A stretch of 64,000 nt of DNA, taken from assembly GCA_019510435.1 (NCBI GenBank), contig JAEKKJ010000017.1, forward strand, positions 1-64,000, read 5' to 3'. The position numbers and the translations under genes are program-made. Source of the stretch: Caulobacterales bacterium. Its GTDB lineage: Bacteria > Pseudomonadota > Alphaproteobacteria > Caulobacterales > Caulobacteraceae. The notes beneath the pieces are model-generated. The model searched no databases. It was not told the origin of the DNA and saw nothing but the letters and a program-made list of their open reading frames with translations. Shown piece by piece: positions 15,823-24,562 of this stretch. The number at the start of each line of letters is the position of its first letter. Position 1 is the first letter of the stretch.

Positions 15823-17424
15823 CTAAATCTCCTCCCAGAACTCCCACGCCGCGTCGGGCACTGTCACCGAGAGTTCGGGCGCCGACTTGGTCCCGATCGC
15901 CACCCCGAGGCAGTCCCGGCCAGCGTCGTCGGGCGTATAGCGGAACCCCCGAAATCTGCGCCCCGAGTCCGTCGCGATACGGAACGTATGCGGCGCTCCG
16001 CAGCGGTTGGAGACGACCACCACGAGGCGCCCGTCAGGCCGGGCGAAGGCCATGATCCGCAGATCGTCGTCTGCCGTTGCCTCGTCCACGGAGAGTGAGC
16101 GGCTGTTCCAGGGGAGCCTTCGGACGAAGCCTCCGACTGCGTTCCAGTTGTAGGTGTTCCAAACCCAGTGCCCCGGCCGCATCCCCGGAAAGGCGGCATC
16201 GCGCGAGGGCGCGGACTGGCTCTGAGGACGCCAGAAGCCGAGCGAGTAGCCGCTGGCTTCGGCGTTGAGGTAGGGCTTCAGGGCGTGCAGCCAGAACCAG
16301 GTGGGCGAGTCCGCGCGCTGGAACCAGTTCATGATGGACTGCACCGTGTTCAGGCAGCGTGCGGGCGACGCGGGACCGCCAAGATACTCGAACTCGTTGT
16401 TGATGATCGGTTTTCCCGCCGGGCCGCGGCGGCGGACGACCTCCATCGAGTCGACACCGATGCGGTGAATGGCCAAGGCGTCCACCAGACCCGCCGGGGC
16501 GGGGTTGTCCAGCACCGGTTTGATGTGGCGAAATTCATAGTCGAGGCTGGTGTCGGCGATGACGGAGATTCGTGGATCCAGGCCCTTGATCTGCGGAGCG
16601 ACGGCGAGGAAAGCCTCGACATAGTCGGCGTAGCTGTAGGTGCAGCTCGAGTAGAGGCTGCTGACGATCGGTTCGTTCTGCAGGTTCCAGAATCGGACCG
16701 GTACGCCCGCGTCGCGCAGGGTGACCAGATCCTGGCGACATGCGGCGGCGAAATCGGCAAGGAACCGTTTCCGGTCTCCGCGATAGATGGGGTCCTGGTC
16801 GAAGGCCGGTCCGAAGCAGCGGAGCACGTTGAGGGGGTCGCGCCCTTTCATGGGGCTCACCGTCCCGGCGAGCTGCGCGTTGGCCTTCCAATAGGGAAGG
16901 GGCGACCAGTACTCGAAGGAGGCGCCATCGATGCCGGCACGTGCGAACATCTCGTGGAGCTCGGTGAACTGGGTGGGCCACCGCGGCCTGAGCTGGCGCT
17001 TGGCTTCATCCGTACCCCGCAAATAGAGTCCGCCCGCCAGACGACAGAAGCGAAAGCCGCGCAGCATCTCGCGGTAGAGCCGTTCGCGCTCCTCGGGGAC
17101 CAAGTCGTGCGGCGCGCCGGTTTCGCTGTCGTCGAGGCCAGCGTTCCCGGACGCGATCCCATCGGACTGGATCTCGAACCCCAAACCTAGAATGAGCTGC
17201 TTGGGCCGATCGCGGCGCACCTGGAAGTCTGTTTGGGGTGGCGGCGGGGCCGCCCGCGCCGGGCGCTGCACGGGATAGATGGCCCTCGCATAAGCGCTGA
17301 ACTCCGCAAGCGCCTCTGCATCGGTCGGTCCGCTCGCGGGCGGAGCCGCAGAGGCGCGAGAACCCTTCAGAAACGGAACGGTCGCGGCGGACAGGCCAAC
17401 GGAAAGCAGGCGGCGTCGATGCAA
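15823..17424 (-). CDS. exported glycoside hydrolase, GH30-like
   Basis: 533 aa. TTG start at 17424 is supported by AAGGAGG five nt upstream (17430-17436). The N-terminus MHRRRLLSVGL followed by a hydrophobic stretch and ASA is a likely Tat-type signal, so the enzyme is exported. Clan GH-A features are visible: FWNLQNEPIVSS carries the acid/base Glu (NEP), and KPIINNEFEYLGG carries the candidate nucleophile Glu; a C-terminal beta-sandwich follows. The spacing and QNEP motif match GH30, a family that includes beta-glucosidases, xylanases, galactanases and beta-fucosidases. It is divergent from the TonB receptor and its promoter holds the shared operator, so it probably releases the sugar catabolised by the 20.9-26.8 kb operon. 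Confidence 0.72.
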   Translation of the reverse strand: MHRRRLLSVGLSAATVPFLKGSRASAAPPASGPTDAEALAEFSAYARAIYPVQRPARAAPPPPQTDFQVRRDRPKQLILGLGFEIQSDGIASGNAGLDDSETGAPHDLVPEERERLYREMLRGFRFCRLAGGLYLRGTDEAKRQLRPRWPTQFTELHEMFARAGIDGASFEYWSPLPYWKANAQLAGTVSPMKGRDPLNVLRCFGPAFDQDPIYRGDRKRFLADFAAACRQDLVTLRDAGVPVRFWNLQNEPIVSSLYSSCTYSYADYVEAFLAVAPQIKGLDPRISVIADTSLDYEFRHIKPVLDNPAPAGLVDALAIHRIGVDSMEVVRRRGPAGKPIINNEFEYLGGPASPARCLNTVQSIMNWFQRADSPTWFWLHALKPYLNAEASGYSLGFWRPQSQSAPSRDAAFPGMRPGHWVWNTYNWNAVGGFVRRLPWNSRSLSVDEATADDDLRIMAFARPDGRLVVVVSNRCGAPHTFRIATDSGRRFRGFRYTPDDAGRDCLGVAIGTKSAPELSVTVPDAAWEFWEEI

Positions 17425-17472
17425 GGCTTCCTCCTTGAGCCGCGCCGGTTGACCCGCGCGCGGGAATGAGAT

Positions 17473-17503
17473 CCATTATATGCATCTGCAAGTCATATGT
17501 CGC
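17473..17503. promoter_or_regulatory. IclR-type operator, 20-bp-period repeat (glycosidase promoter)
   Basis: CCATTATATGC (17473-17483) and TCATATGTCGC (17493-17503), again exactly 20 bp apart, lie 50-80 nt upstream of the glycosidase start. The second half-site is the weakest of the eight. The element GCAAGTCAT at 17488-17496 is repeated at 17609-17617 in the receptor promoter. Confidence 0.6.
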
Positions 17504-17593
17504 AACATCGGCTCGCGACTCTCTCGCGTCAAGCGGTTGCCAAAGGTCACCGATATGCCTGCGGCCCGCATCTCACAGAGCGAAGGAGGAGCC

Positions 17594-17624
17594 TCATATT
17601 ATGAATTGGCAAGTCATTATTTGA
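17594..17624. promoter_or_regulatory. IclR-type operator, 20-bp-period repeat (TonB receptor promoter)
   Basis: TCATATTATGA (17594-17604) and TCATTATTTGA (17614-17624) share the 20-bp period and the motif with the sites at 15791, 17473 and 20825. They lie about 80-110 nt before the receptor start. The 17425-17701 region therefore holds two divergent promoters, each with its own operator. Confidence 0.7.
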
Positions 17625-17701
17625 CACATGAATGACGTCGCCCTATCCTTCCGGAAACAGTCGGGGCAGCCCCGCGCGATGAAAGAACCTGGGAGGAAAA
17701 C

Positions 17702-19990
17702 ATGCGAAAGGACAGGCGCGCCCTGACCGCATTGGCGGTTGTTTTGGGCTCGAGCACGGGCAGCGTGGCGTTGGCGCAGACCGCGGCCCCGGCTTCAGCC
17801 GAACGCCCGGCGGTCTCAATTTCCGAGGTCGTCGTCACCGCGCAGAAGCGCAGCGAACGTCTGCAGGATGTCCCCATCTCGGTGGCGGCGCTGACGGCGG
17901 ATCAACTCGCCGTCGCGCATCTGACGGATACGGCCGACCTCCAGTACGTTGTCCCGTCGATCGCCCTCAATCAGAACAACTCTCCGCGCGCATTCGGCGT
18001 CTACGTGCGGGGGCTAGGGACCTCCACGTTCGCAACCCAGTCCATCGAGCCGAGCTCGGCCTACGTGGTTGACGGCGTGGTGTACGGGCAAGCCGGCGCC
18101 GCATTTCAGGACATGCCGGACCTGCAGCGTGTTGAGGTTCTGCGCGGCCCGCAGGGCACGCTGTTCGGAAAGAATGCGTCGGTCGGCGTGGTCAGCATCA
18201 CCACGCGGGATCCCGGGCGCGTCTTCGAGGCGGAGGCGAACGCTCACTATGCCGCTCCCTACGACGACCGTGGAGTGAGCCTCCTGCTTACGGGCCCAAT
18301 CACCGACAACCTCCGCTTCATCGTCTCCGGCCGCCTGAGCCAGCGCGACGGGTTCGTACGAAACCTGTTCAACGGTAGACGCCTGAACAACCGCAACGAA
18401 TTTGGCGTCCGGTCCAAGCTGGCCGCAGACCTGGACGATTGGACGTTTACCCTCGCCGGCGATTACTTCAACCGGCATAGCCACTGCTGCATGTTCACGA
18501 TGCGCGCGACGGGCGCCACGCCAACCGCTTTCGAGCAGGTCGCGCTAGGGGCTGGAATCGTCCCGAGCCCGACCAATCTGAATGTCGACATCGACGGCCA
18601 CGTGATTTCGTTCGAGAAGAATTACGGCGCTTCCTTCCAAGCGGAACGCCATTTCCAGTCCGGCTATTCTCTGGTTTCGCTGACAGCCTATCGACGCTGG
18701 TGGACCAAGGACACGGTCGACGGCGATGGCTTGCCGACCAATCTCCTCAACATCAGTCTCGCCAACTACTGGCAGTACCAAACGAGCGAGGAGCTCCGTC
18801 TCACGTCGCCCACAGGCGGTCCGTTCGACTATGTGGCCGGCCTCTACTTCTTCGACCAGGGGGTCACGTCCTCCGGCCTGCAGCTGAACAACGTCAGCCC
18901 CTCGGCCGCCTTCCTCAACCTTGTGCATGCCACGACCCGGAACCTGGCCGTATTCGGCCAGGGCAACCTGCACTTGAGCGATCGTTTCACCCTGATCGCG
19001 GGCTTCAGGGCTCTGCAGGACAAGTACACGGCCGAAAGAGCGCGTAGCAATCCCATCGTCACCACCATCGCCACCGTGCGCAATGCGGCCGACAAGGCGA
19101 CGAACGGGACGGTGTACCGCCTGGGCGCCCAGTACACCTTCGACCGAAATCACATGGTCTTCGCGACCTTCACCCGAGGATTTAAGGGCGGAGGCTTCGA
19201 CACCAATCCGACGATCAATGGGCTACCGAGCGTCCGGCCAGAGGTTCCGACCAACTTCGAGGTGGGCTTCCGAACGCAATGGCTGGAGAACCGCCTGACG
19301 CTGAACGCAACGGCCTTCGACACCAATGTGCGCGACTTCCAAGCGCCATCCACCCAGATCAACCCTGGAACGGTGAACGGCGTAACCACGATCGTGAACG
19401 TGGCGAACCTTCGCTCGCGCGGCGTGGAGTTCGATGGCCTGTGGCGGCCCCTGCAAGACGTCGACTTCACCCTCGGCCTCAACGGGGCCTACATCGACGC
19501 CTTCTACGGTTCCTACGACCGGGCGCCCTGCTACTTCGGCCAGACGGCCGCGCTCGGCTGCCAAGCTGGCGTCATTCCCGGAACCTCCGTCCCGACGACC
19601 TTCCAGGTGCTCACCGGCAAGCCGCTTGGTCAGCAACCGAAATGGACCCTCAACCTGACCGAACACTTCAGCCACGCCCTGGCGAACGGTATGCGGGTGA
19701 ACGTGGACGGCGCCATCGACCACCAGACGAAGCGCTTGGCCGCGAACTTCAACACCGATCCCCACTATCTCGAACCGGCGCGAACGCTGATCAACCTGTC
19801 GATTGCGCTCACGCCGGCGGACGACCGCTGGCGCATCGCACTCTACGCCCGGAACCTGGGGGACGTGCACTATGTCAATACAATCCAGCCGAACCCGTTC
19901 GGGATACCCAACCAGAGCTTCACGCAATATCCGCTCTACGAAGCCCGTCGGATCGTGGGGGTGCAACTCTTCTACAAGTGGGGCGGCTAG
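17702..19990 (+). CDS. TonB-dependent outer-membrane receptor
   Basis: 762 aa with GGGAGG at 17691-17696. An N-terminal signal peptide ends near VALAQ. A TonB box/plug start SEVVVTAQKRSERLQDVPIS follows, with plug motifs YVVDGVVYGQAG and RVEVLRGPQGTLFGKNASVGVVS (read in parts). A 22-strand-type barrel comes next, with YTFDRNHMVFATFTRGFKGG and a terminal aromatic strand VQLFYKW. It would import a substrate too large for porins, energised by TonB. Its own operator and its position opposite the exported glycosidase point to uptake of the glycoside or the released sugar. Confidence 0.9.
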   Translation: MRKDRRALTALAVVLGSSTGSVALAQTAAPASAERPAVSISEVVVTAQKRSERLQDVPISVAALTADQLAVAHLTDTADLQYVVPSIALNQNNSPRAFGVYVRGLGTSTFATQSIEPSSAYVVDGVVYGQAGAAFQDMPDLQRVEVLRGPQGTLFGKNASVGVVSITTRDPGRVFEAEANAHYAAPYDDRGVSLLLTGPITDNLRFIVSGRLSQRDGFVRNLFNGRRLNNRNEFGVRSKLAADLDDWTFTLAGDYFNRHSHCCMFTMRATGATPTAFEQVALGAGIVPSPTNLNVDIDGHVISFEKNYGASFQAERHFQSGYSLVSLTAYRRWWTKDTVDGDGLPTNLLNISLANYWQYQTSEELRLTSPTGGPFDYVAGLYFFDQGVTSSGLQLNNVSPSAAFLNLVHATTRNLAVFGQGNLHLSDRFTLIAGFRALQDKYTAERARSNPIVTTIATVRNAADKATNGTVYRLGAQYTFDRNHMVFATFTRGFKGGGFDTNPTINGLPSVRPEVPTNFEVGFRTQWLENRLTLNATAFDTNVRDFQAPSTQINPGTVNGVTTIVNVANLRSRGVEFDGLWRPLQDVDFTLGLNGAYIDAFYGSYDRAPCYFGQTAALGCQAGVIPGTSVPTTFQVLTGKPLGQQPKWTLNLTEHFSHALANGMRVNVDGAIDHQTKRLAANFNTDPHYLEPARTLINLSIALTPADDRWRIALYARNLGDVHYVNTIQPNPFGIPNQSFTQYPLYEARRIVGVQLFYKWGG

Positions 19991-20033
19991 GTGGGCCGGA
20001 CCGTCAGGCTGCCTCGGGCCGTCCGTCCGCAGG

Positions 20034-20819
20034 TCAGCCTCCGCTGTAGCCCAGGTCAGCACTGATGGCCTGGGCCGTGTGGAGCACGTCCTCTGACAGC
20101 GAGCGCATGCGGTCGTCGGTCATGTTCTGCGCGTGCCCCGTGACGCTGATCGCTGCGATGATGTCGCCGCCCTCGTTCAACACTGGGGCCGCCACGCATC
20201 GGATGTTGGCCTCGTTTTCCTCAAGATCGAGGGTGATGCCTTGCCTGCGGTAGTCCTTCATGCGCTTGAGCCAAGCGGCGAAGCTCTGCTGGCTCCGGTG
20301 CTTCGACCCCTCCTCGATGTAGAACTGCTCCCATTCCTTCTCGCTGCGATTGAGGATCAACGCCTTGCCGAGCCCCGTGCTGGTGAGGGGCTGACGCTCG
20401 CCGATCCGGGAGCTGATGACGATCCGGCGTTGGCCAGGAATGATGTTCAGGTAGAGCACCTTGCGCTGGTCGAGCATGGCCAGATGCACGGTGTCCTCGG
20501 TGACGCTCGAGAGCTGCATGAGATGCGGCTCGGCGACCCTGACCAGGGCCGTCTGGTTGCGTGCGGCGTAACCGAGCTGCATCAGCTTAGGGCCAAGGCT
20601 GTAACCTTCGCGCGGCGTGAAGACCAGGAACCGGCGCTCGACCAGCGTCGAGGCCAGCCGATAGGCGGTGCTCTTGCTAAGTCCCAGGGCCGCGGCCAGG
20701 CGGGCAACGTCGACGGGGCCTTTGGCGATCACATCAAGCACGTCCAGGCCGCGCAGCAGGGTCTGGCTACCGCCCGGTGCGCTCTTGTCGGCGGAATCTG
20801 CCAGTTTCGTTGACATCAT
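20034..20819 (-). CDS. IclR-family transcriptional regulator
   Basis: 261 aa from MMSTKLADSAD (a second ATG lies one codon on). A longer reading to 21047 runs into Arg/Pro-rich noncoding sequence. The N-terminal winged helix-turn-helix is LLRGLDVLDVIAKGP, VARLAAALGLSKSTAYRLAS, then a wing. The C-terminal effector domain has the IclR features HLAMLDQRKVLYLN, RQPLTSTGLGKALI, and CVAAPVLNEGGDIIAAISVTG. IclR proteins bind small acids or sugar acids. Its own promoter holds the 20-bp-period repeat immediately upstream, and the same repeat precedes three other operons. It is convergent with the receptor gene and divergent from the sugar-oxidation operon. Confidence 0.9.
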   Translation of the reverse strand: MMSTKLADSADKSAPGGSQTLLRGLDVLDVIAKGPVDVARLAAALGLSKSTAYRLASTLVERRFLVFTPREGYSLGPKLMQLGYAARNQTALVRVAEPHLMQLSSVTEDTVHLAMLDQRKVLYLNIIPGQRRIVISSRIGERQPLTSTGLGKALILNRSEKEWEQFYIEEGSKHRSQQSFAAWLKRMKDYRRQGITLDLEENEANIRCVAAPVLNEGGDIIAAISVTGHAQNMTDDRMRSLSEDVLHTAQAISADLGYSGG

Positions 20820-20824
20820 GTGGC

Positions 20825-20855
20825 TCACTATATAGATTTCGATTTCACAATATAG
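20825..20855. promoter_or_regulatory. IclR-type operator between iclR and the sugar-oxidation operon
   Basis: TCACTATATAG (20825-20835) and TCACAATATAG (20845-20855), starts 20 bp apart. They begin 6 nt upstream of the iclR start and lie about 110 nt before the divergent SDR gene, so one operator can serve both directions. The half-sites differ from TCATTATATGA mainly at position 4 and the last two positions, which may mean a different affinity for autoregulation. Confidence 0.7.
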
Positions 20856-20965
20856 AACGATTTCGGCGACCGAGGAAGGATCGTGATAGAGTTTCTCGCC
20901 CATGTCACGAGCAGCGCCCGGCATCCAGCCGCCCCCGCGCGCGCGCCATCTCCGGAACGGCGCGG

Positions 20966-21715
20966 ATGAGTTCATATGAGAACAGGTTCCTCGGCCGCTC
21001 AGCCGTCGTGGCGGGCGGCGCCTCGGGCGTGGGTCGGGCGGTCGCAAAACGGCTAAAGCGGGAAGGCGCGCGCGTGGCGGTGTGGGACATCGACGAGGCT
21101 GCGCTCGGTGAGCTCGCCGGAACCGAATGTGCGGATGTGGCGCGCCGGGTGGACGTCACCGACCTGCCGGCCTTGCGGACGGCTGCGGATGCCGCGGTGG
21201 CCAAATTGAGCCGCATCGATATCCTCGTCGTGGCCGCGGGCATCACCGGACCGACGGTTCCCACATGGGACTATCCAGCCGACGAGTGGCGTCGGGTGGT
21301 CGAGCTCAACCTGGTCGGCGCCTTCAACTGCTGTCAGGCGACCGTCCCGCAAATGCTGACGTCCGACTATGGGCGGATCGTGATCATCTCCTCCATTGCC
21401 GGCAAGGAAGGCAATCCCAACGCCTCGGCCTACTCGGCCTCCAAGGCCGGCGTGATCGCGCTCACGAAGTCGCTCGGCAAGGAACTCGCGGCCACCGGCG
21501 TGCGGGTGAACTGCGTGACGCCCGCCGCGTTCCGCAGCCCGCTGCTGGAGCAGATGCCTCAGAGCCAAATCGACTACATGACCTCCAAGATCCCGATGGG
21601 GCGCCTCGGGGAGGTCGACGAGGTGGCGTCCCTCATCTGCTGGCTGGCGAGTGACGAATGCACCTTCTCCACGGGCGCCACGTTCGACATCTCCGGTGGC
21701 CGGGCGACCTATTGA
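20966..21715 (+). CDS. SDR, predicted sugar 1-dehydrogenase or 2-keto-3-deoxy acid dehydrogenase
   Basis: 249 aa from MSSYENRFLGRS; the upstream in-frame extension to 20777 overlaps the operator and is rejected. The Rossmann loop is GGASGVGRAV with Asp at the end of the second strand (VAVWDIDE), favouring NAD. Catalytic Ser is in IISSIAGKEG, Tyr/Lys in AYSASKAG, and the C-terminal tail is GATFDISGG. It is the first gene of a six-gene operon (SDR, SMP-30, SDR, enolase, MFS, FAH). In pathways of this shape one SDR oxidises the aldose to the lactone and the other oxidises the 2-keto-3-deoxy acid at C4; I cannot say which is which. Confidence 0.88.
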   Translation: MSSYENRFLGRSAVVAGGASGVGRAVAKRLKREGARVAVWDIDEAALGELAGTECADVARRVDVTDLPALRTAADAAVAKLSRIDILVVAAGITGPTVPTWDYPADEWRRVVELNLVGAFNCCQATVPQMLTSDYGRIVIISSIAGKEGNPNASAYSASKAGVIALTKSLGKELAATGVRVNCVTPAAFRSPLLEQMPQSQIDYMTSKIPMGRLGEVDEVASLICWLASDECTFSTGATFDISGGRATY

Positions 21716-21716
21716 A

Positions 21717-22604
21717 ATGCGCCTGGCCGAGCATCCCAGCCAAGAGATCGCCGCCCGCCGTGTCTTCGCCGGCCATGACCTATTGGGTGAAGGACCACTC
21801 TGGCACGAACGCTCCGGGGCGCTCCTTTGGACGGACATCTATGGCGGCCATCTCAACCGATGGAGCCCCTGGGACCGAACATACGAGGAGACCTCCACTT
21901 CCGATGCCGTCACGGCGTTGGCGGCCTGTAAGGGCGGCGGCTTTCTGGCGTCGACGTTCCGGCGGATTGTGCGCCTGGACGACGCTTTCCAGGGAAATGC
22001 CGACCTGGGTCTCGACCTCCTCCCGCCCGGCTTTCGGTTCAACGACGGCAAGGCCAGCCCGCTGGGTGACTTCTGGGTGGGCTCACTCGCTCCTGACGCA
22101 GCCGGATCGCTCTACTGCATCGACCCCAGCGGACTCGCTCGACAGGTCGAAAGCGGTCTTGGGCTCTGCAACGGGCTGGATTGGAGCCCTGACGGAGCCA
22201 CCTTCTATCTCGCCGACACGGCCGCGCGCCGGATCTACAGATACTGCATGGGAGCCGACGGCCGCAGCCTAGAGGATCGAACTGTCTTCGCTGAGTTCAG
22301 GGTCGAGGAAGGCGCCCCTGACGGTCTTTGCGTCGATGGCGACGGTTGCGTTTGGTGTGCGATGTGGGACGGCAGCGTCGTGCTCCGGCTCGATCCGCAT
22401 GGCGGCCGGATCTCCCGGATCCCGCTTCCGACGCCGCGGCCGACCAGTTGCGCCTTCGGCGGGCGCGCGTTGCGGACCCTCTACGTGACCTCGGCGCGGC
22501 ATGGCCTGGAGGGAGCCGCCCCAGAGGCGGCCGATCATTCGGGCAGTCTGTTCGCCGTCGCGCTCGGGATAACCGGGCAGCCGACCCGTCTGTGCGCGAT
22601 CTAG
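21717..22604 (+). CDS. SMP-30/gluconolactonase-family lactonase
   Basis: 295 aa, starting 1 nt after the SDR stop (an in-frame reading from 21651 overlaps that gene). Six-bladed beta-propeller of the SMP-30/regucalcin family: HDLLGEGPLWHERSGALLW gives the metal-binding Glu (GEGP), RFNDGKASPLGDFWVGS a conserved Asn/Asp, GLCNGLDWSPDG the metal-ligand Asn, and GAPDGLCVDGDGCVW the catalytic Asp. These hydrolyse aldonolactones to aldonic acids, exactly the step after a sugar 1-dehydrogenase. No signal peptide, so cytoplasmic. Confidence 0.9.
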   Translation: MRLAEHPSQEIAARRVFAGHDLLGEGPLWHERSGALLWTDIYGGHLNRWSPWDRTYEETSTSDAVTALAACKGGGFLASTFRRIVRLDDAFQGNADLGLDLLPPGFRFNDGKASPLGDFWVGSLAPDAAGSLYCIDPSGLARQVESGLGLCNGLDWSPDGATFYLADTAARRIYRYCMGADGRSLEDRTVFAEFRVEEGAPDGLCVDGDGCVWCAMWDGSVVLRLDPHGGRISRIPLPTPRPTSCAFGGRALRTLYVTSARHGLEGAAPEAADHSGSLFAVALGITGQPTRLCAI

Positions 22605-22611
22605 GGGTGAC

Positions 22612-23373
22612 ATGGCCAGCTATCCCTCCCTCAAGAACCTGCCTGTGCTCGTCAGCGGCGGCGCGGCGGGGATCGGCGCAGCCGTCGTGGAGCTGCTGAT
22701 GCTCCAGGGGGCGCAAGTCGCCTTCCTTGACCTGGACGAGGAAGCTGCAAAAGCGCTGGTCGAGCACGTCGGCGCAAGATGCGGACGCTGTCCCCTCTTC
22801 GAGCCGTGCGATTTGCGCGATCTTGCGGCCTCCGCCCAGGCGGCGGGCCGGCTGGAAGAACGAATGGGCGGGTTTGGAGCGCTCGTGAACAACGCGGGCA
22901 ACGACGCACCCATAACCTTCGGGGCGGTCACGCCGGACCAGTGGCGCGATTGCATGGCCGCGAATCTGGACCACCAGTTCTTCCTCGCTCAGGCAGTCGC
23001 GCCAGGAATGGCCGGCCGTGGCGGCGGGGCGATCGTCAATCTCGGCTCGACGGTCTGGCAGACCCCTGCGCGAGGCGTGGCGCCATACGCGATCGCCAAG
23101 GCGGCCATTGAGGGGCTGACCCGTACCTTGGCGCGGGAGCTCGGCGAGCAGAACATCCGGGTCAACGGCGTGGCCCCAGGTTGGGTGCTTACACAACGGC
23201 AGCAAGGGAAGGCCGACGCCGACCCGGCCAAGGTCGACAGCTACCTGGCCCGGCAGTGCCTGAAGAGCCTGCTGCGACCGTCGGATGTCGCCGAACTCGT
23301 GCTGTGGCTCTGCGCCGACGAAAGCCGGCTCTGCACCGGGCACATCTTCGTTGTCGACGCGGGGCTTACGTGA
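22612..23373 (+). CDS. SDR, second dehydrogenase of the sugar-acid pathway
   Basis: 253 aa, 7 nt after the lactonase. The Rossmann loop is SGGAAGIGAAV with Asp in VAFLDLDEE (NAD type). NNAGN is present, catalytic Ser in NLGSTVWQ, Tyr/Lys in YAIAKAAI, and the end is FVVDAGLT. It resembles the SDRs that oxidise 2-keto-3-deoxy-L-fuconate or -rhamnonate at C4, the step making the substrate of an FAH-family hydrolase; alternatively it is the aldose dehydrogenase. The stop of this gene is 28 nt before the dehydratase start. Confidence 0.88.
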   Translation: MASYPSLKNLPVLVSGGAAGIGAAVVELLMLQGAQVAFLDLDEEAAKALVEHVGARCGRCPLFEPCDLRDLAASAQAAGRLEERMGGFGALVNNAGNDAPITFGAVTPDQWRDCMAANLDHQFFLAQAVAPGMAGRGGGAIVNLGSTVWQTPARGVAPYAIAKAAIEGLTRTLARELGEQNIRVNGVAPGWVLTQRQQGKADADPAKVDSYLARQCLKSLLRPSDVAELVLWLCADESRLCTGHIFVVDAGLT

Positions 23374-23401
23374 GGCTGGGGGCGGCGGGCGAGGGTTCCA
23401 C

Positions 23402-24556
23402 ATGAAGATCACGGCGGTGGATAGCTGGCTGGTGCATGTTCCGTTCAAGGAGGACATACACTGGGCCTCCGGCAAGCGATCCGGCGTCACCCGCCTGGTG
23501 ACGCGCATAACCACCAACGCGGGGATCGTCGGCTGGGGCGAGACCATCAGCCTGATCGACGCTGTTCCTGCGGTGTTCGAAAAGGTCGTGAAACCGCTGG
23601 CGATCGGCTACCCGGTGGCATCGGTGGAGCGCTTCTCGCGGCACGTGCTCGGCGCCGGCTATTATCATCACAAGCGGGCGGCCGTGATGGCCATGGCGGG
23701 CCTCGAGATGGCCATGTGGGATGCGCTCGGCAAGGCCTGCCAGCAGCCGCTGCACAGGCTCTGGGGCGGCCTCTTTCGGGAAAAGGTCGCTGCGGCGGCC
23801 TATCTCTTCCTGCCGGACCCCGGCGCCTGTGCGGAGAAGGCGGCGTGGTTCGCAGACCAGGGGTACGCCGCCTTCAAGGTCAAGATCGGGTACAGCGCCG
23901 AGCGCGACGTGGCGATCGTGCAAGCCCTACGGGGTCGTCTCGGGGCCGACGCCCACATCCGGGCGGATGTGAACGGCGCCTGGTACCCAGGAACGGCGCG
24001 ACGAATCCTTCACAGCCTCGAGCCTTTCGATCTCGCCTATGTGGAGCAGCCGCTGCCGGTGGAGGACGTGCGGGGTCATGCGCGGCTTCGCGCCGCCCAA
24101 GCCGTTCCGATCGCCATCGACGAGGGCGCGTACACGTTGGAGGAGATCCTGGAGATCGTGCGGGCCGACGCGGCGGACGTGGTGCTGCTCGATCCGCACG
24201 AATCCGGGGGTCTGTGGCAAACGCTCAAGGCGGGCGGACTTACCGAGGCGGCCAATATACCCGTGACGCTCCACAGCGGTGCGGAGCTTGGCCTCTCCCA
24301 GGCCGCCTACCTGCATCTGGCGGCCTCCATGCCGAACATGGTCCTCGCCATCGACACCGAGCGCGCCTACCTCGCTGGCGACGTGGTGCGCAATCCGCCG
24401 CTGCTCGAGGACGGATACTTCACGGTCCCGCAGGGTCCGGGCCTTGGCGTCGAACCGGACATCTCGCTCCTGGAGCAGTACGCCGTCGAGACCATCCCTT
24501 GCGCCTATCTCGACCCGGATCGGCCCGGCTGGTTCTCCGTCAAGCCGGCATACTGA
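23402..24556 (+). CDS. enolase-superfamily sugar-acid dehydratase (mandelate racemase subgroup)
   Basis: 384 aa from MKITAVDSWLVHVPF. The barrel carries the KxK catalytic motif in AAFKVKIGY and metal ligands Asp in IRADVNGAW, Glu in YVEQPLP and Glu in IAIDEGAY. The His-Asp dyad of the mandelate racemase subgroup is in LLDPHESGG (Asp) and VTLHSGAELG (His). Such enzymes dehydrate aldonates to 2-keto-3-deoxy acids (L-fuconate, L-rhamnonate, galactarate and others). Substrate specificity cannot be read by eye. The position between two SDRs and an FAH hydrolase fits the diketo-hydrolase route. Confidence 0.9.
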   Translation: MKITAVDSWLVHVPFKEDIHWASGKRSGVTRLVTRITTNAGIVGWGETISLIDAVPAVFEKVVKPLAIGYPVASVERFSRHVLGAGYYHHKRAAVMAMAGLEMAMWDALGKACQQPLHRLWGGLFREKVAAAAYLFLPDPGACAEKAAWFADQGYAAFKVKIGYSAERDVAIVQALRGRLGADAHIRADVNGAWYPGTARRILHSLEPFDLAYVEQPLPVEDVRGHARLRAAQAVPIAIDEGAYTLEEILEIVRADAADVVLLDPHESGGLWQTLKAGGLTEAANIPVTLHSGAELGLSQAAYLHLAASMPNMVLAIDTERAYLAGDVVRNPPLLEDGYFTVPQGPGLGVEPDISLLEQYAVETIPCAYLDPDRPGWFSVKPAY

Positions 24557-24562
24557 GCGGCC

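Noticed and set aside
20820..21047. N-terminal extension of the IclR regulator
   Set aside because: Arg/Pro-rich and covers the AT-rich operator and the divergent promoter.
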